From contig JAJXYU010000011.1 of NCBI GenBank assembly GCA_021780395.1, positions 1 through 27,487 on the forward strand: 27,487 nucleotides of DNA, given 5' to 3'. A model generated the notes under the pieces. That model worked only from the letters and a program-made list of their open reading frames with translations. It did no database searches and was not told the DNA's origin. The position numbers and the translations under genes are program-made. Within the stretch, counting starts at the first letter, position 1. Every line of letters begins with the position of its first letter. Below, piece after piece: positions 9,780-17,419 of this stretch. This DNA is from Pseudomonadota bacterium (GTDB lineage: Bacteria; Pseudomonadota; Gammaproteobacteria; Steroidobacterales; Steroidobacteraceae).

Positions 9780-10415
9780 TTGGCCGAGCTGCTGCAACAT
9801 TTCTCCGTCTGGTACCTCGGCGAGCTCGGGCACGGCGGCTACTGGCTGATCGTCGCGTTGATGGCGATCGAGAGCACGCTGGTGCCGATTCCGAGCGAGG
9901 TCGTGATCCCGCCGGCGGCCTATCTCGCGCACACCCAGGGTGCGCTGTCGGTCCCGGGCATCGTCGTCGCCGGTGCCACCGGCTGCCTGATCGGCGCAAC
10001 CGTGATGTACTGGGCGTCGCGCTTGCTCGGCCGCCCGTTCCTGCTGCGCTACGGTCCGTACTTCGGGATCTCCCGCGCGAAGATCGAGCTGGCGGAACGC
10101 TGGGCCGCGCACTACGGCCGGATGGGTGTGTTCTTCTCGCGGGTGTTACCGGTGATCCGGCACCTGATCGGGATCCCGGCCGGGATCGTGCGCTTCGATC
10201 CGATGCAATACGCGCTCGCGACGTTCGCCGGCTCCTTCATCTGGTGCTCGGTGCTCGCCGCGCTCGGCGTCGAGGTCGGACGGAACAAGGCGTTGCTGAT
10301 CGGGTCGATCCACCGCGCGACCGCGCTCGTGCTCGCGGTCACGCTGGTGCTCGCCGCGCTCTACTACTGGTTCGTGCACCGGCCGGCGCGGCGCCTGCCG
10401 CCGCCGTCGGCCTGA
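9780..10415 (+). CDS. DedA-family inner-membrane protein
   Basis: DedA proteins are polytopic membrane proteins linked to membrane-potential maintenance and, in some members, undecaprenyl-phosphate or phospholipid flipping. The product has 211 aa. Several hydrophobic segments are visible, together with the family motifs ESTLVPIPSEVV near residues 31-42 and FFSRVLPVIRHLIGIPAG near 118-135, which carries the conserved arginines. The start is TTG at 9780, 2 bases after the ppiD stop; coupling to ppiD translation would explain the lack of a separate ribosome site. The tail HRPARRLPPPSA is cytoplasmic-like and basic. It converges with the lipoprotein gene on the minus strand. Confidence 0.9.
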   Translation: MAELLQHFSVWYLGELGHGGYWLIVALMAIESTLVPIPSEVVIPPAAYLAHTQGALSVPGIVVAGATGCLIGATVMYWASRLLGRPFLLRYGPYFGISRAKIELAERWAAHYGRMGVFFSRVLPVIRHLIGIPAGIVRFDPMQYALATFAGSFIWCSVLAALGVEVGRNKALLIGSIHRATALVLAVTLVLAALYYWFVHRPARRLPPPSA

Positions 10416-10480
10416 GCGCACCGGTCCCGGGCAACGCCGCCGGGCCCGCACCGGCGCGGCGGCGTCTCCTCCGGCTCAGG
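10411..10480. terminator. Inverted repeat spanning both stop codons of two convergent genes
   Basis: CCTGAGC (10411-10417) and GCTCAGG (10474-10480) are perfect inverted copies containing the dedA stop and the lipoprotein-gene stop. Inside, CCGGT (10421) pairs with ACCGG (10450), and CCCGG (10426) pairs with CCGGG (10440). It could act as a two-way terminator, although no T run is present on either strand. Confidence 0.35.
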
Positions 10481-11099
10481 TGACCGGCGAGGCTCCGGGC
10501 GGCGGCGGTGGCGGCGCCGAGGGCGCGGGGAATTTCGAGAAGATCGCGGTCACCGCGTTCTGGATCCGCACCTCGGCGTTCGGCCCGGTCAGGTCGCTCA
10601 CGTTGCGGTCGATCGCGGCGTGCCAGATCGCGTGATGGGATTTCGCGTCGAACAGATCGACCGAGATGCGCCCCTGGTTGCGCACCGGGGCATCGTAGCC
10701 CCAGCCGCCCCAGGGCCCCGGGCCCCACCACGGCGGTCCCCAGCCTCCACCCCAGCCGTAGCCGACGCCCCAGCTCCAGCCGGCGTACTCGTTCGCGACG
10801 ACCCGCGATCCGATCGCATAGCCGACGACGCAGTCGGCGGATTTCGGGTCGGCCGCGCGCCGGATCCCGTGCGCGGCGAGATTCGCCTCGATCGCGGCGC
10901 GCAGGCGATCCGCGTTGACCGGGTTCGCGTAGGCGGTCCGCGGTCCACCGTAGTGCTCCGGCGCGAACGCATAGGTGTGGCACATCGCGACGCTGAGGTT
11001 CGGGTTCACGTCGGTCGTCACGGGTACGGTGGCGCAACCCGCCATGGCCGAGAGCGCGGCGCCTGCCGCGATTGCCGAGAGGTTTCTTTGCAATGACAT
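10476..11099 (-). CDS. DUF4136-family lipoprotein with a Gly/Trp/Pro-rich segment
   Basis: The product has 207 aa and a lipoprotein signal: a positively charged start, a hydrophobic stretch and the lipobox AMAGC with Cys22. The mature part has the pattern of DUF4136 proteins, short cell-envelope lipoproteins of unknown function (DVNPNLSVAMCHTYAF, then INADRLRAAIEANLAAHGI-like text, and a C-terminal NAVTAIFSKFP). Between them, at about residues 105-135, lies a low-complexity run very rich in Gly, Trp and Pro. The C-terminus is proline-rich. The ATG at 11099 has an AAGGGA ribosome site about 10 bases before it. It lies downstream of the fabI operon with a 179-base gap and a hairpin between them, so it is probably a separate unit. 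No function is inferred. Confidence 0.75.
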   Translation of the reverse strand: MSLQRNLSAIAAGAALSAMAGCATVPVTTDVNPNLSVAMCHTYAFAPEHYGGPRTAYANPVNADRLRAAIEANLAAHGIRRAADPKSADCVVGYAIGSRVVANEYAGWSWGVGYGWGGGWGPPWWGPGPWGGWGYDAPVRNQGRISVDLFDAKSHHAIWHAAIDRNVSDLTGPNAEVRIQNAVTAIFSKFPAPSAPPPPPPGASPVT

Positions 11100-11217
11100 T
11101 CGTGGCGTCCCTTGGTCGGTGCGCCGCGACGCGCGGCGCGCGTAAAACGTTTCCGTCCGCTTAGACCCGGCGCCGGTGCGGAAAGTTGCATCCACGGCGG
11201 GCCGGGTGCCGGCGGGA

Positions 11218-11241
11218 GGCGTCCCCCGCGTCGGGGACGCC
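11218..11241 (-). terminator. Hairpin downstream of fabI
   Basis: GGCGTCCCC (11218-11226) and GGGGACGCC (11233-11241) form a perfect 9-bp stem with a 6-base loop, 38 bases past the fabI stop on the minus strand. It lacks a T tract. It is the best candidate for ending the gloB-mltD-fabI transcript. Confidence 0.38.
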
Positions 11242-11278
11242 CATTCGCATCGGGGGGCTCACCCCACGACGAAGAACT

Positions 11279-12076
11279 TCATCCCTCGCCGCCGAGCGGC
11301 GGAAAGCTCATCCCGACGGTGTTGTAGCCGCCGTCGACGTAGAGGATCTCGCCGGTGATCCCCGACGCGAGGTCCGAGGCGAGGAACGCCGCGGCGTTGC
11401 CGACATCGTCGATCGTGACGTTCCGCCGCAGCGGCGCGACGGACGCAACCGCGCCCATCATCTTGCGCAGGCCCGCAACCCCGGCGGCCGACAGTGTCTT
11501 GATCGGACCGGCCGAGATCCCGTTCACCCGCACGCCCTGCGGGCCGAGGTCGGCCGCGAGGAAGCGCACGTTCGCCTCGAGGCTCGCCTTCGCGAGCCCC
11601 ATCACGTTGTAGCTCGGGATCGAGCGGATCGCGCCGAGATAGCTCAAGGTCACGATCGAGCCGGCGCGAGCCTCGAGGAACGGCAGCGACGCGCGCGCGA
11701 GGGCGGTCAGGCTATAGCTCGAGATCTCGTGGGCGACGCGAAACGCGTCCCGCGAGGTCGAGTCGACGAACCGACCCGCGAGCGCCTCGCGCGGCGCGAA
11801 CGCGACCGCGTGCACCAGCACGTCGAAGTGCCGCCACTGCTCGCCCAGCCGGCGAAACCCGTTGGCGATCTCCTCGTCGGCGCCGACGTCCATCGGGAAG
11901 GTGATCTCGCTGTCCAACTGCTTCGCCAGCGGTACGACCCGATCCCCCATCCGCTCCAGATAGGAGAACGCAAGGTCCGCGCCTTCACGCCGCATCGCTT
12001 GCGCGATGCCCCAGGCGATCGAGCGGTCGGTCGCGAGACCGACGATCAGCGCGCGCTTTCCGGCGAGGAAACCCAT
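11279..12076 (-). CDS. fabI: Enoyl-[acyl-carrier-protein] reductase (NADH)
   Basis: FabI carries out the last reduction of each fatty-acid elongation cycle, converting enoyl-ACP to acyl-ACP with NADH. The product has 265 aa (E. coli 262). The N-terminal nucleotide-binding region GLATDRSIAWGIAQAM and the catalytic Tyr146, Tyr156 and Lys163 (SYLGAIRSIPSYNVMGLAK) are present at the same numbers as in E. coli FabI. The C-terminal ITGEILYVDGGYNTVGM is typical. Only 7 bases separate it from the mltD stop, with an AAGGA site spanning that stop, so it is probably the third gene of gloB-mltD-fabI. Confidence 0.97.
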   Translation of the reverse strand: MGFLAGKRALIVGLATDRSIAWGIAQAMRREGADLAFSYLERMGDRVVPLAKQLDSEITFPMDVGADEEIANGFRRLGEQWRHFDVLVHAVAFAPREALAGRFVDSTSRDAFRVAHEISSYSLTALARASLPFLEARAGSIVTLSYLGAIRSIPSYNVMGLAKASLEANVRFLAADLGPQGVRVNGISAGPIKTLSAAGVAGLRKMMGAVASVAPLRRNVTIDDVGNAAAFLASDLASGITGEILYVDGGYNTVGMSFPPLGGEG

Positions 12077-12083
12077 CGTTAGA

Positions 12084-13733
12084 TCATCCTTCTTGGCGAT
12101 TCGGCTGCACGTAGAGCACGAGGCGCTGGCCGGCGCGGATCAGGCGACGGTGCTTCAGCCCGTTCCAGTGGCGCAATTCCTGCATCGAGACCCGGAACTG
12201 GTGCGCGATGCTGTAGACGGTGTCGCCCTTGCGGACGCGATAGGTCATGCGCCGGATCGGGTGGGCGTGCCGGAGCCTCGGAATCTGCCGGCTCGCATAG
12301 AGGCGCCGGTGGCCCTGGAACACGCGCGCACGCGGCAGCGAGGCGCCGCGCGCGACCCGCAGGCGCTGCCCGGCGACGATCCGGTCGTGCGGTCCGAGGC
12401 GATTCAGGCGCGCGAGCAACATAACCGGGACGTGCTCACGCCGGGCGATCGCGCTCAGCGTGTCGCCGCGCCGCACGCGATAGATCCCGGACGCGCGCCC
12501 TTCGCGTCCCCGCCCGTGGCCCTCGCGATCGGCGCGCGCGGCCGCGAGCTCGACCGAGTGCGCGACCGCGCCACTCGCGGCCGGGATCCGCAGCGTCTCC
12601 CCGACCCGCAGGCGCCAGCCGTGCAGACCGTTCAGCCGGATCAGGGCTTGCGGCGTCGTGCCGTACCGGCGGGCGAGGAGGGTCAGCGTCTCGCGCGGCC
12701 GGACCGCATGGATCAGGTAGTGGACCTGATCCTCGACCGGCAGCGTCTTCAGGTTCGTCGCGAACTGTGCCGCGTCGGCAGTCGGCACCAGGAGCCGGTG
12801 CGGGCCGTCGGGATCGGTCGCCCAGCGATTGAACCCGGGATTGAGCTCGACGAGCTTGTGGTACGAGGTCCCGGCGAGCTTCGCGGCGACCCGCAGGTCG
12901 ATCTGGGTGCCGACGTGGACCACCGCGAAGTAGGGCTGATCCGGGATCGGCGGCAGGTCGATCCCGTAGCGCTCGGGATCCGCGATCAGGCGCTTCAACG
13001 CGAGCAGCTCCGGCACGTACGCGCGCGTCTCCGCGGGCAGCTTCAGGTGCCAGAAGTCGGTCGGCAGCCCCGCGGCGCGGTTCTCGTCGACCGCGTGCTG
13101 GATCGCGACCTCGCCGATGTTGTAGGCCGCGATCGCGAGCAGCCAGTCGCCGAACTGCGCGTGCAGCTGCTGGAAGTAGTCGATGGCCGCGCGGGTCGAG
13201 TCGAGCACGTCGCGGCGGCCGTCGAACCACCAGTCCTGCTTCAGGCCGAAGCGGCGCCCGGTCGCAGGGATGAACTGCCACATGCCGGCGGCATGGCTCG
13301 GCGAGTACGCGAACGGCTGATAGGCGCTCTCGACGATCGGCAGCAGCGCGAACTCGGCCGGCATCCCACGGGCCTCGAGCTGGGTCACGACCTGGTACAG
13401 GTACAGCCGTGCCCGGTGGAAGGTGCGCTGCAGGTACTCCTGATTGTGCAGGAACCACTGCAACTGCTCGTCGATCGCCGGTTCCTGGACCTCTTGCAAC
13501 ACGAAGCCGGCGCGCATTCGGTCCCAGAGATTCGCGTAGTCGTCGGGCGGGCGCGCGGTGTGGTCCGCGACCACCGGCGGGATCGCGATGCTCGACGGCG
13601 CCGTCGCCGCGGGCAGCGCCGGGATCAGCGTCTTCGCGCTCGGCGTCGGCGCGACCGGGCGATGGGCGCAGGCGGAGAGGCCGAGCAGGATGCTCACCAG
13701 GCCGAACCGGCGCAACGTGTCGAGTGGCCTCAT
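12084..13733 (-). CDS. mltD: Membrane-bound lytic murein transglycosylase D with three LysM domains
   Basis: MltD cleaves the glycan strands of peptidoglycan, leaving 1,6-anhydromuramoyl ends. The product has 549 aa. A lipoprotein signal ends in LSAC with Cys22. The SLT-type catalytic domain lies at about residues 115-245, with catalytic Glu135 in LLPIVESAYQP, followed by AAGMWQFIPATGRRFGL and AYNIGEVAIQ. Three LysM peptidoglycan-binding domains follow at about 338-384, 417-461 and 498-543, the last two separated by an Arg/His-rich linker. The ATG at 13733 overlaps the gloB stop (ATGA) and has an AAGGA site; the frame is open further upstream only inside gloB. In E. coli, mltD also neighbours gloB. 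Confidence 0.95.
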   Translation of the reverse strand: MRPLDTLRRFGLVSILLGLSACAHRPVAPTPSAKTLIPALPAATAPSSIAIPPVVADHTARPPDDYANLWDRMRAGFVLQEVQEPAIDEQLQWFLHNQEYLQRTFHRARLYLYQVVTQLEARGMPAEFALLPIVESAYQPFAYSPSHAAGMWQFIPATGRRFGLKQDWWFDGRRDVLDSTRAAIDYFQQLHAQFGDWLLAIAAYNIGEVAIQHAVDENRAAGLPTDFWHLKLPAETRAYVPELLALKRLIADPERYGIDLPPIPDQPYFAVVHVGTQIDLRVAAKLAGTSYHKLVELNPGFNRWATDPDGPHRLLVPTADAAQFATNLKTLPVEDQVHYLIHAVRPRETLTLLARRYGTTPQALIRLNGLHGWRLRVGETLRIPAASGAVAHSVELAAARADREGHGRGREGRASGIYRVRRGDTLSAIARREHVPVMLLARLNRLGPHDRIVAGQRLRVARGASLPRARVFQGHRRLYASRQIPRLRHAHPIRRMTYRVRKGDTVYSIAHQFRVSMQELRHWNGLKHRRLIRAGQRLVLYVQPNRQEG

Positions 13734-14524
13734 CGGAAACCGTCCTTCCAGCGGCGCAGCGCCGCGAACACCTCGACGGGGCGTTCGAGCGCGTGTCCCG
13801 CATGGCTTTCCACTGCCTCGCGCACCGCGGGAGTCGCGCAGCGCAGGAACGGGTTCACGCGGCGCTCGAGCGCGATCGTCGATGGCAGGGACGGGGTGCC
13901 GGCGGCACGCCGTTCGGCCACCGCAGCGTCGTAGCGGCGGGCCGCTTCGTTCGACGGGTCGACCGCGAGCGCGAACGCCAGGTTCGCGGCGGTGTATTCG
14001 TGCGCGCAATACACCCGGGTGTCGGGTGGCAGGTCGATGAGTCGAGTCAGGGACGCGTTCATCTCCTCAGGACTCCCTTCGAATAGACGACCGCAGCCGG
14101 CGCTGAACAGCGTGTCGCCGCAGAACAGGGCTCCGTGGCCGACGTAACCCACGTGACTCGCAGTATGTCCCGGAAGGGTCCACGTCTCGAACGAGAGGCG
14201 CAATTCCGAGAACTCGATCACGGAGCCATCGCCGACCGGTTGCGTGCCTGCGGGCATCCGCGGATCGTTCGGGCCGAACACCGGAACCGGTGTCCGCGCG
14301 ATCAATCCGGCCACGCCGCCGATGTGGTCAGGGTGATGATGGGTCAGTAAAATTCCGGCGAGTTCAAAGCCTTGGGCGCGAAAATCCGCCTCGACGGGGG
14401 CCGCATCGCCGGGATCGACGACGATCGCGCGACCCGGGGCGGCCAGCGATTCGATCACCCAGATATAGTTGTCGGCGAACGCACGAATCGGTCGGACGCG
14501 GATTTCGGGGGTCGGCTTTGACAT
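13730..14524 (-). CDS. gloB: Hydroxyacylglutathione hydrolase (glyoxalase II)
   Basis: GloB hydrolyses S-lactoylglutathione to lactate and glutathione, the second step of methylglyoxal detoxification. The product has 264 aa (E. coli 251). The metallo-beta-lactamase-fold ligands are present: THHHPDH at residues 61-67 (His62, His64, Asp66, His67), His120 in LPGHTASH, Asp137 in FCGDTLF and His175 in YCAHEY. The C-terminal substrate-binding part includes NPFLRC. The ATG at 14524 has no strong ribosome site. It heads a minus-strand operon and diverges from the methyltransferase gene at 14587 across 62 bases. Confidence 0.96.
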   Translation of the reverse strand: MSKPTPEIRVRPIRAFADNYIWVIESLAAPGRAIVVDPGDAAPVEADFRAQGFELAGILLTHHHPDHIGGVAGLIARTPVPVFGPNDPRMPAGTQPVGDGSVIEFSELRLSFETWTLPGHTASHVGYVGHGALFCGDTLFSAGCGRLFEGSPEEMNASLTRLIDLPPDTRVYCAHEYTAANLAFALAVDPSNEAARRYDAAVAERRAAGTPSLPSTIALERRVNPFLRCATPAVREAVESHAGHALERPVEVFAALRRWKDGFR

Positions 14525-14586
14525 TTTGTTGCGTATTTAACCTGTAACATCCGCAATCCGCTAGCTTTCTGTGCAAGAGGTCATCT

Positions 14587-15255
14587 TTGCAGTCATCCCG
14601 GACCCCCACGGCCGCCTGGCTCGACACCCCGTTGGGCCAGCGGGTGCTTCGCGCCGAGAGTGCGCTCGCCGGCCCCGTGCTCGACGACGTCTTCGGTTTC
14701 GAGCTCCTCCAGGTCGGCAGCTGGGGGAGCGAGGGCCCGCTGCTGCGCACCGCGCGCACCCAGCATCGGACCGTGGTCGCGGCCTGGAACGACCCGGGCG
14801 TGACCCTGTGCGCGGCGCTCGATGCGCTACCGTTCCCGGCCGACAGCATCGATGCCGTCCTGCTACCGCATACCCTGGAATGGGTGGAGGATCCCTATGC
14901 GGTGTTGCGCGAGGCCGAGCGGGTGCTGTGCGCGGAGGGCTGCCTGCTGATCTGCGGCTTCAATCCCTGGAGCGCCTGGGGCCTGCGGTGCGGATTCGGC
15001 CGATTGCTGCGCCGGCCGCCGTTTCCGCCGGGAACCCGCCGTCTGCTGTCCGAGCGACGGCTGCGCGACTGGGTTGCGCTCCTCGGCTTCGACGTCGACC
15101 GGGTGCACGGCTACCTCGGCCGCAGCGGATACTGGTTGAAGGCGCGCAAGCGGGTCGTGACCCTGACGCCCGTGAAGCCCCGGCGGCGTGCCCGCCGACC
15201 GGTGCTCGTCGCCGCGCCCGAGGCGCGCTCGCAGGTGGCGAATGTCCGCCGTTGA
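14587..15255 (+). CDS. SAM-dependent methyltransferase (type 11), YafS-like
   Basis: The product has 222 aa. Residues about 70-120 resemble the Methyltransf_11 fold: [28 protein letters not shown] is the segment that follows the SAM-binding strand, and the strand after it is [15 protein letters not shown]. The substrate is not known. It occupies the same place between gloB and rnhA as yafS in E. coli. The start is TTG at 14587, supported by AGAGG at 14576-14580, 6 bases before it. The end overlaps rnhA by 14 bases, and the C-terminal 30 residues are Arg/Ala-rich. The glycine-rich SAM motif I is degenerate ([10 protein letters not shown]), so the catalytic state is uncertain. Confidence 0.8.
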   Translation: MQSSRTPTAAWLDTPLGQRVLRAESALAGPVLDDVFGFELLQVGSWGSEGPLLRTARTQHRTVVAAWNDPGVTLCAALDALPFPADSIDAVLLPHTLEWVEDPYAVLREAERVLCAEGCLLICGFNPWSAWGLRCGFGRLLRRPPFPPGTRRLLSERRLRDWVALLGFDVDRVHGYLGRSGYWLKARKRVVTLTPVKPRRRARRPVLVAAPEARSQVANVRR

Positions 15256-15685
15256 GATCTACACCGACGGGGCCTGTCGCGGCAACCCCGGGCCCGGTGG
15301 ATGGGGGGCGTTGCTGATCGCGGGCGATCAGCGCAAGGAGCTCTACGGCGCCGAACCGCAGACGACCAACAACCGGATGGAGCTGACCGCGGCGATCGAG
15401 GCGCTGGTCGCACTGAAGCGTCCCTGCGAGGTCAGGCTCTACACCGATTCGAAATACGTGATGCAGGGGATCACCGCGTGGTTGCCCGCGTGGAAGGCGC
15501 GCGGCTGGCGCACCGCGGGGCGCGACCCGGTGAAGAACCAGGATCTGTGGGAGCGGCTCGACCGCGCCGTGCAATCCCAGACCGTCGAATGGCATTGGGT
15601 CCGCGGGCACGCCGGCACCGCGGGCAACGAGCGCGCCGACGCGCTCGCGAATCTTGCGATCGACCGGCTCTTGCGAGGGCGTTGA
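15242..15685 (+). CDS. rnhA: Ribonuclease HI
   Basis: RNase HI cuts the RNA strand of RNA-DNA hybrids, for example R-loops and primers. The product has 147 aa, close to the E. coli 155. All catalytic residues are visible: Asp9 in [15 protein letters not shown], Glu47 in NRMELTAA, Asp69 in YTDSKYV, His123 in VRGHAG and Asp133 in NERADALA. The ATG at 15242 lies inside the end of the methyltransferase gene (14-base overlap), so translation is probably coupled. dnaQ starts 4 bases after the stop. Confidence 0.97.
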   Translation: MSAVEIYTDGACRGNPGPGGWGALLIAGDQRKELYGAEPQTTNNRMELTAAIEALVALKRPCEVRLYTDSKYVMQGITAWLPAWKARGWRTAGRDPVKNQDLWERLDRAVQSQTVEWHWVRGHAGTAGNERADALANLAIDRLLRGR

Positions 15686-15689
15686 GCGG

Positions 15690-16397
15690 ATGCGTCAAAT
15701 CGTCTTGGATACCGAGACCACGGGTCTCGAGGTGGGTCAAGGTCACCGGATCATCGAGATCGGGTGCGTCGAGATCGTGAACCGACGGGTCACCGGACGG
15801 GTGTTCCACCGGTACCTGAACCCCGAGCGCGACATCGACGAGGGTGCGCAGGCGGTGCACGGCCTGTCGCATGCGGAGCTTCGGTCGGAGCCGAAGTTCG
15901 CCGAGGTCGCGGCCGAGTTCTGCGAGTTCATCGCGGACGCCGAGCTCGTGATCCACAACGCGCCGTTCGACGTCGGCTTCGTGAACGCCGAGCTCGAGCG
16001 CGCCGGCCTCGACGCGCGGATCGATCTGCAGGGCCGCGTGCTCGACACGCTCACGCTCGCGCGGCGGATGCACCCGGGGCAGCGCAACGGCCTCGACGCG
16101 CTCTGCAAGCGCTATTCGGTCGACGACTCGCGGCGCGAATTCCACGGCGCGCTGCTCGATGCGCACCTGCTCGCCGAGGTGTACCTCGCGATGACCGGCG
16201 GGCAGGCGAACCTCGGGCTCGGCGCGCAAACGGACGGCGAGAGCGCGCAAGCCGTGGCGGCCATTCGACCGACGACGGCGGCGCGCCGCGCGCTCACGGT
16301 GCGGCATGCCGACTCCGCGGAACTCGCCGCGCACGAGCGCGTGCTCACGCTGATCGACAAGGCGAGCGGCGGTGCGACCGTGTGGAGAGCTTCGTGA
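15690..16397 (+). CDS. dnaQ: DNA polymerase III epsilon subunit (proofreading 3'-5' exonuclease)
   Basis: DnaQ is the editing exonuclease of the replicative polymerase core. The product has 235 aa (E. coli 243). The DEDDh motifs are present: Exo [10 protein letters not shown] with Asp7 and Glu9, Exo [11 protein letters not shown] with Asp94, and Exo [18 protein letters not shown] with His152 and Asp157. The C-terminal tail (about residues 180-235) is the part that binds the polymerase alpha subunit in known members. The ATG at 15690 is 4 bases after rnhA. The stop overlaps the GTG of the epimerase gene (GTGA). Confidence 0.96.
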   Translation: MRQIVLDTETTGLEVGQGHRIIEIGCVEIVNRRVTGRVFHRYLNPERDIDEGAQAVHGLSHAELRSEPKFAEVAAEFCEFIADAELVIHNAPFDVGFVNAELERAGLDARIDLQGRVLDTLTLARRMHPGQRNGLDALCKRYSVDDSRREFHGALLDAHLLAEVYLAMTGGQANLGLGAQTDGESAQAVAAIRPTTAARRALTVRHADSAELAAHERVLTLIDKASGGATVWRAS

Positions 16398-17419
16398 GGG
16401 TGCTCGTGACCGGTGCCGCCGGCTTCATCGGCTACCACACCGCACAATCCCTGCTCGAGCGCGGCGACGAGGTCGTCGGCATCGACAACCTGAACCCGTA
16501 TTACGACCCGGCGCTCAAGCGCCTGCGGCTCGAGCGGCTCGCGCGCCCGACGTTCCGCTTCGAGGCGATCGACGTCGCCGACCGCGCGGCGATGGCCGCA
16601 CTGTTCGCGCAGCGCGGAATCGACCGCGTCGTGCACCTCGCCGCGCAGGCGGGCGTGCGCTACTCGATCGAGAACCCGCAGGCTTACGTGGACAGCAATC
16701 TGGTCGGCTTCATCAACGTGCTCGAGGGCTGCCGTGCGCAGCGGGTCGAGCACCTGGTGTATGCCTCGACGAGCTCGGTCTACGGCGCGAATACGCGGAT
16801 GCCGTTCTCCGAGTCCCAGGGCACGAACCATCCGCTGTCGCTGTATGCGGCGACGAAGAAGGCGAACGAGCTGATGGCGCACTCGTATGCCGCGATCCAC
16901 GGGCTGCCATCGACGGGGCTGCGATTCTTCACCGTGTACGGTCCCTGGGGACGGCCCGACATGGCGCTGTTCCTGTTCGCGAAGAACATCCTCGCGGGCC
17001 GGCCAATCCAGGTATTCAATCACGGGCACCACCGCCGCGACTTCACCTACGTCGACGACATCGTCCGCGGGATCGTCGCGGCGGTCGACCGGATCGCGAC
17101 GGCGGATCCGGCCTGGGACTCCGATGCGCCGGATCCCGGCACGAGCCGCGTCCCGTACCGGATCTACAACGTCGGGAACCGCCAGCCGATCGAGCTGATG
17201 CGCTACATCGAGGTGCTCGAGGAGTGCCTGGGGCGCAAGGCCGAGAAGGAGTTCCTGCCGTTGCAGCGCGGCGACGTGCCCGATACCGCTTCCGATCTCA
17301 CGCGGATCGAGCGCGATCTCGACTTTCATCCGTCGACGCCGATCGAGGTCGGCGTCCGACGATTCGTGGACTGGTACCTCGCGCACTACGATTCGCGCTG
17401 CGGAGGGGCCCGAGGATGA
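16394..17419 (+). CDS. NAD-dependent nucleotide-sugar epimerase, probably UDP-glucuronate 4-epimerase
   Basis: The product has 341 aa and is an extended short-chain dehydrogenase. The NAD-binding motif [10 protein letters not shown] is at residues 6-15. The catalytic region has Ser126/Ser127 and Tyr151-x3-Lys155 ([12 protein letters not shown]). The texts [16 protein letters not shown] and [20 protein letters not shown] are typical of the CapI/LspL family that converts UDP-glucuronate to UDP-galacturonate, a capsule or LPS precursor. Substrate is inferred from these motifs only. The start is GTG at 16394, overlapping the dnaQ stop, with GGAGAG a few bases before it. The end overlaps pgi as ATGA. 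Confidence 0.85.
   Translation: MRVLVTGAAGFIGYHTAQSLLERGDEVVGIDNLNPYYDPALKRLRLERLARPTFRFEAIDVADRAAMAALFAQRGIDRVVHLAAQAGVRYSIENPQAYVDSNLVGFINVLEGCRAQRVEHLVYASTSSVYGANTRMPFSESQGTNHPLSLYAATKKANELMAHSYAAIHGLPSTGLRFFTVYGPWGRPDMALFLFAKNILAGRPIQVFNHGHHRRDFTYVDDIVRGIVAAVDRIATADPAWDSDAPDPGTSRVPYRIYNVGNRQPIELMRYIEVLEECLGRKAEKEFLPLQRGDVPDTASDLTRIERDLDFHPSTPIEVGVRRFVDWYLAHYDSRCGGARG

Noticed and set aside
7693..9999. Open frame of about 770 codons on the minus strand opposite ppiD
   Set aside because: It runs across tRNA-Asp, ppiD and dedA antisense, has the composition of a GC-frame shadow and shows no domain.
14525..14586. Divergent promoters between gloB and the methyltransferase gene
   Set aside because: The region is AT-richer (TAACAT, TTAAAT), but no -35/-10 pair with normal spacing could be found on either strand, so no box is called.
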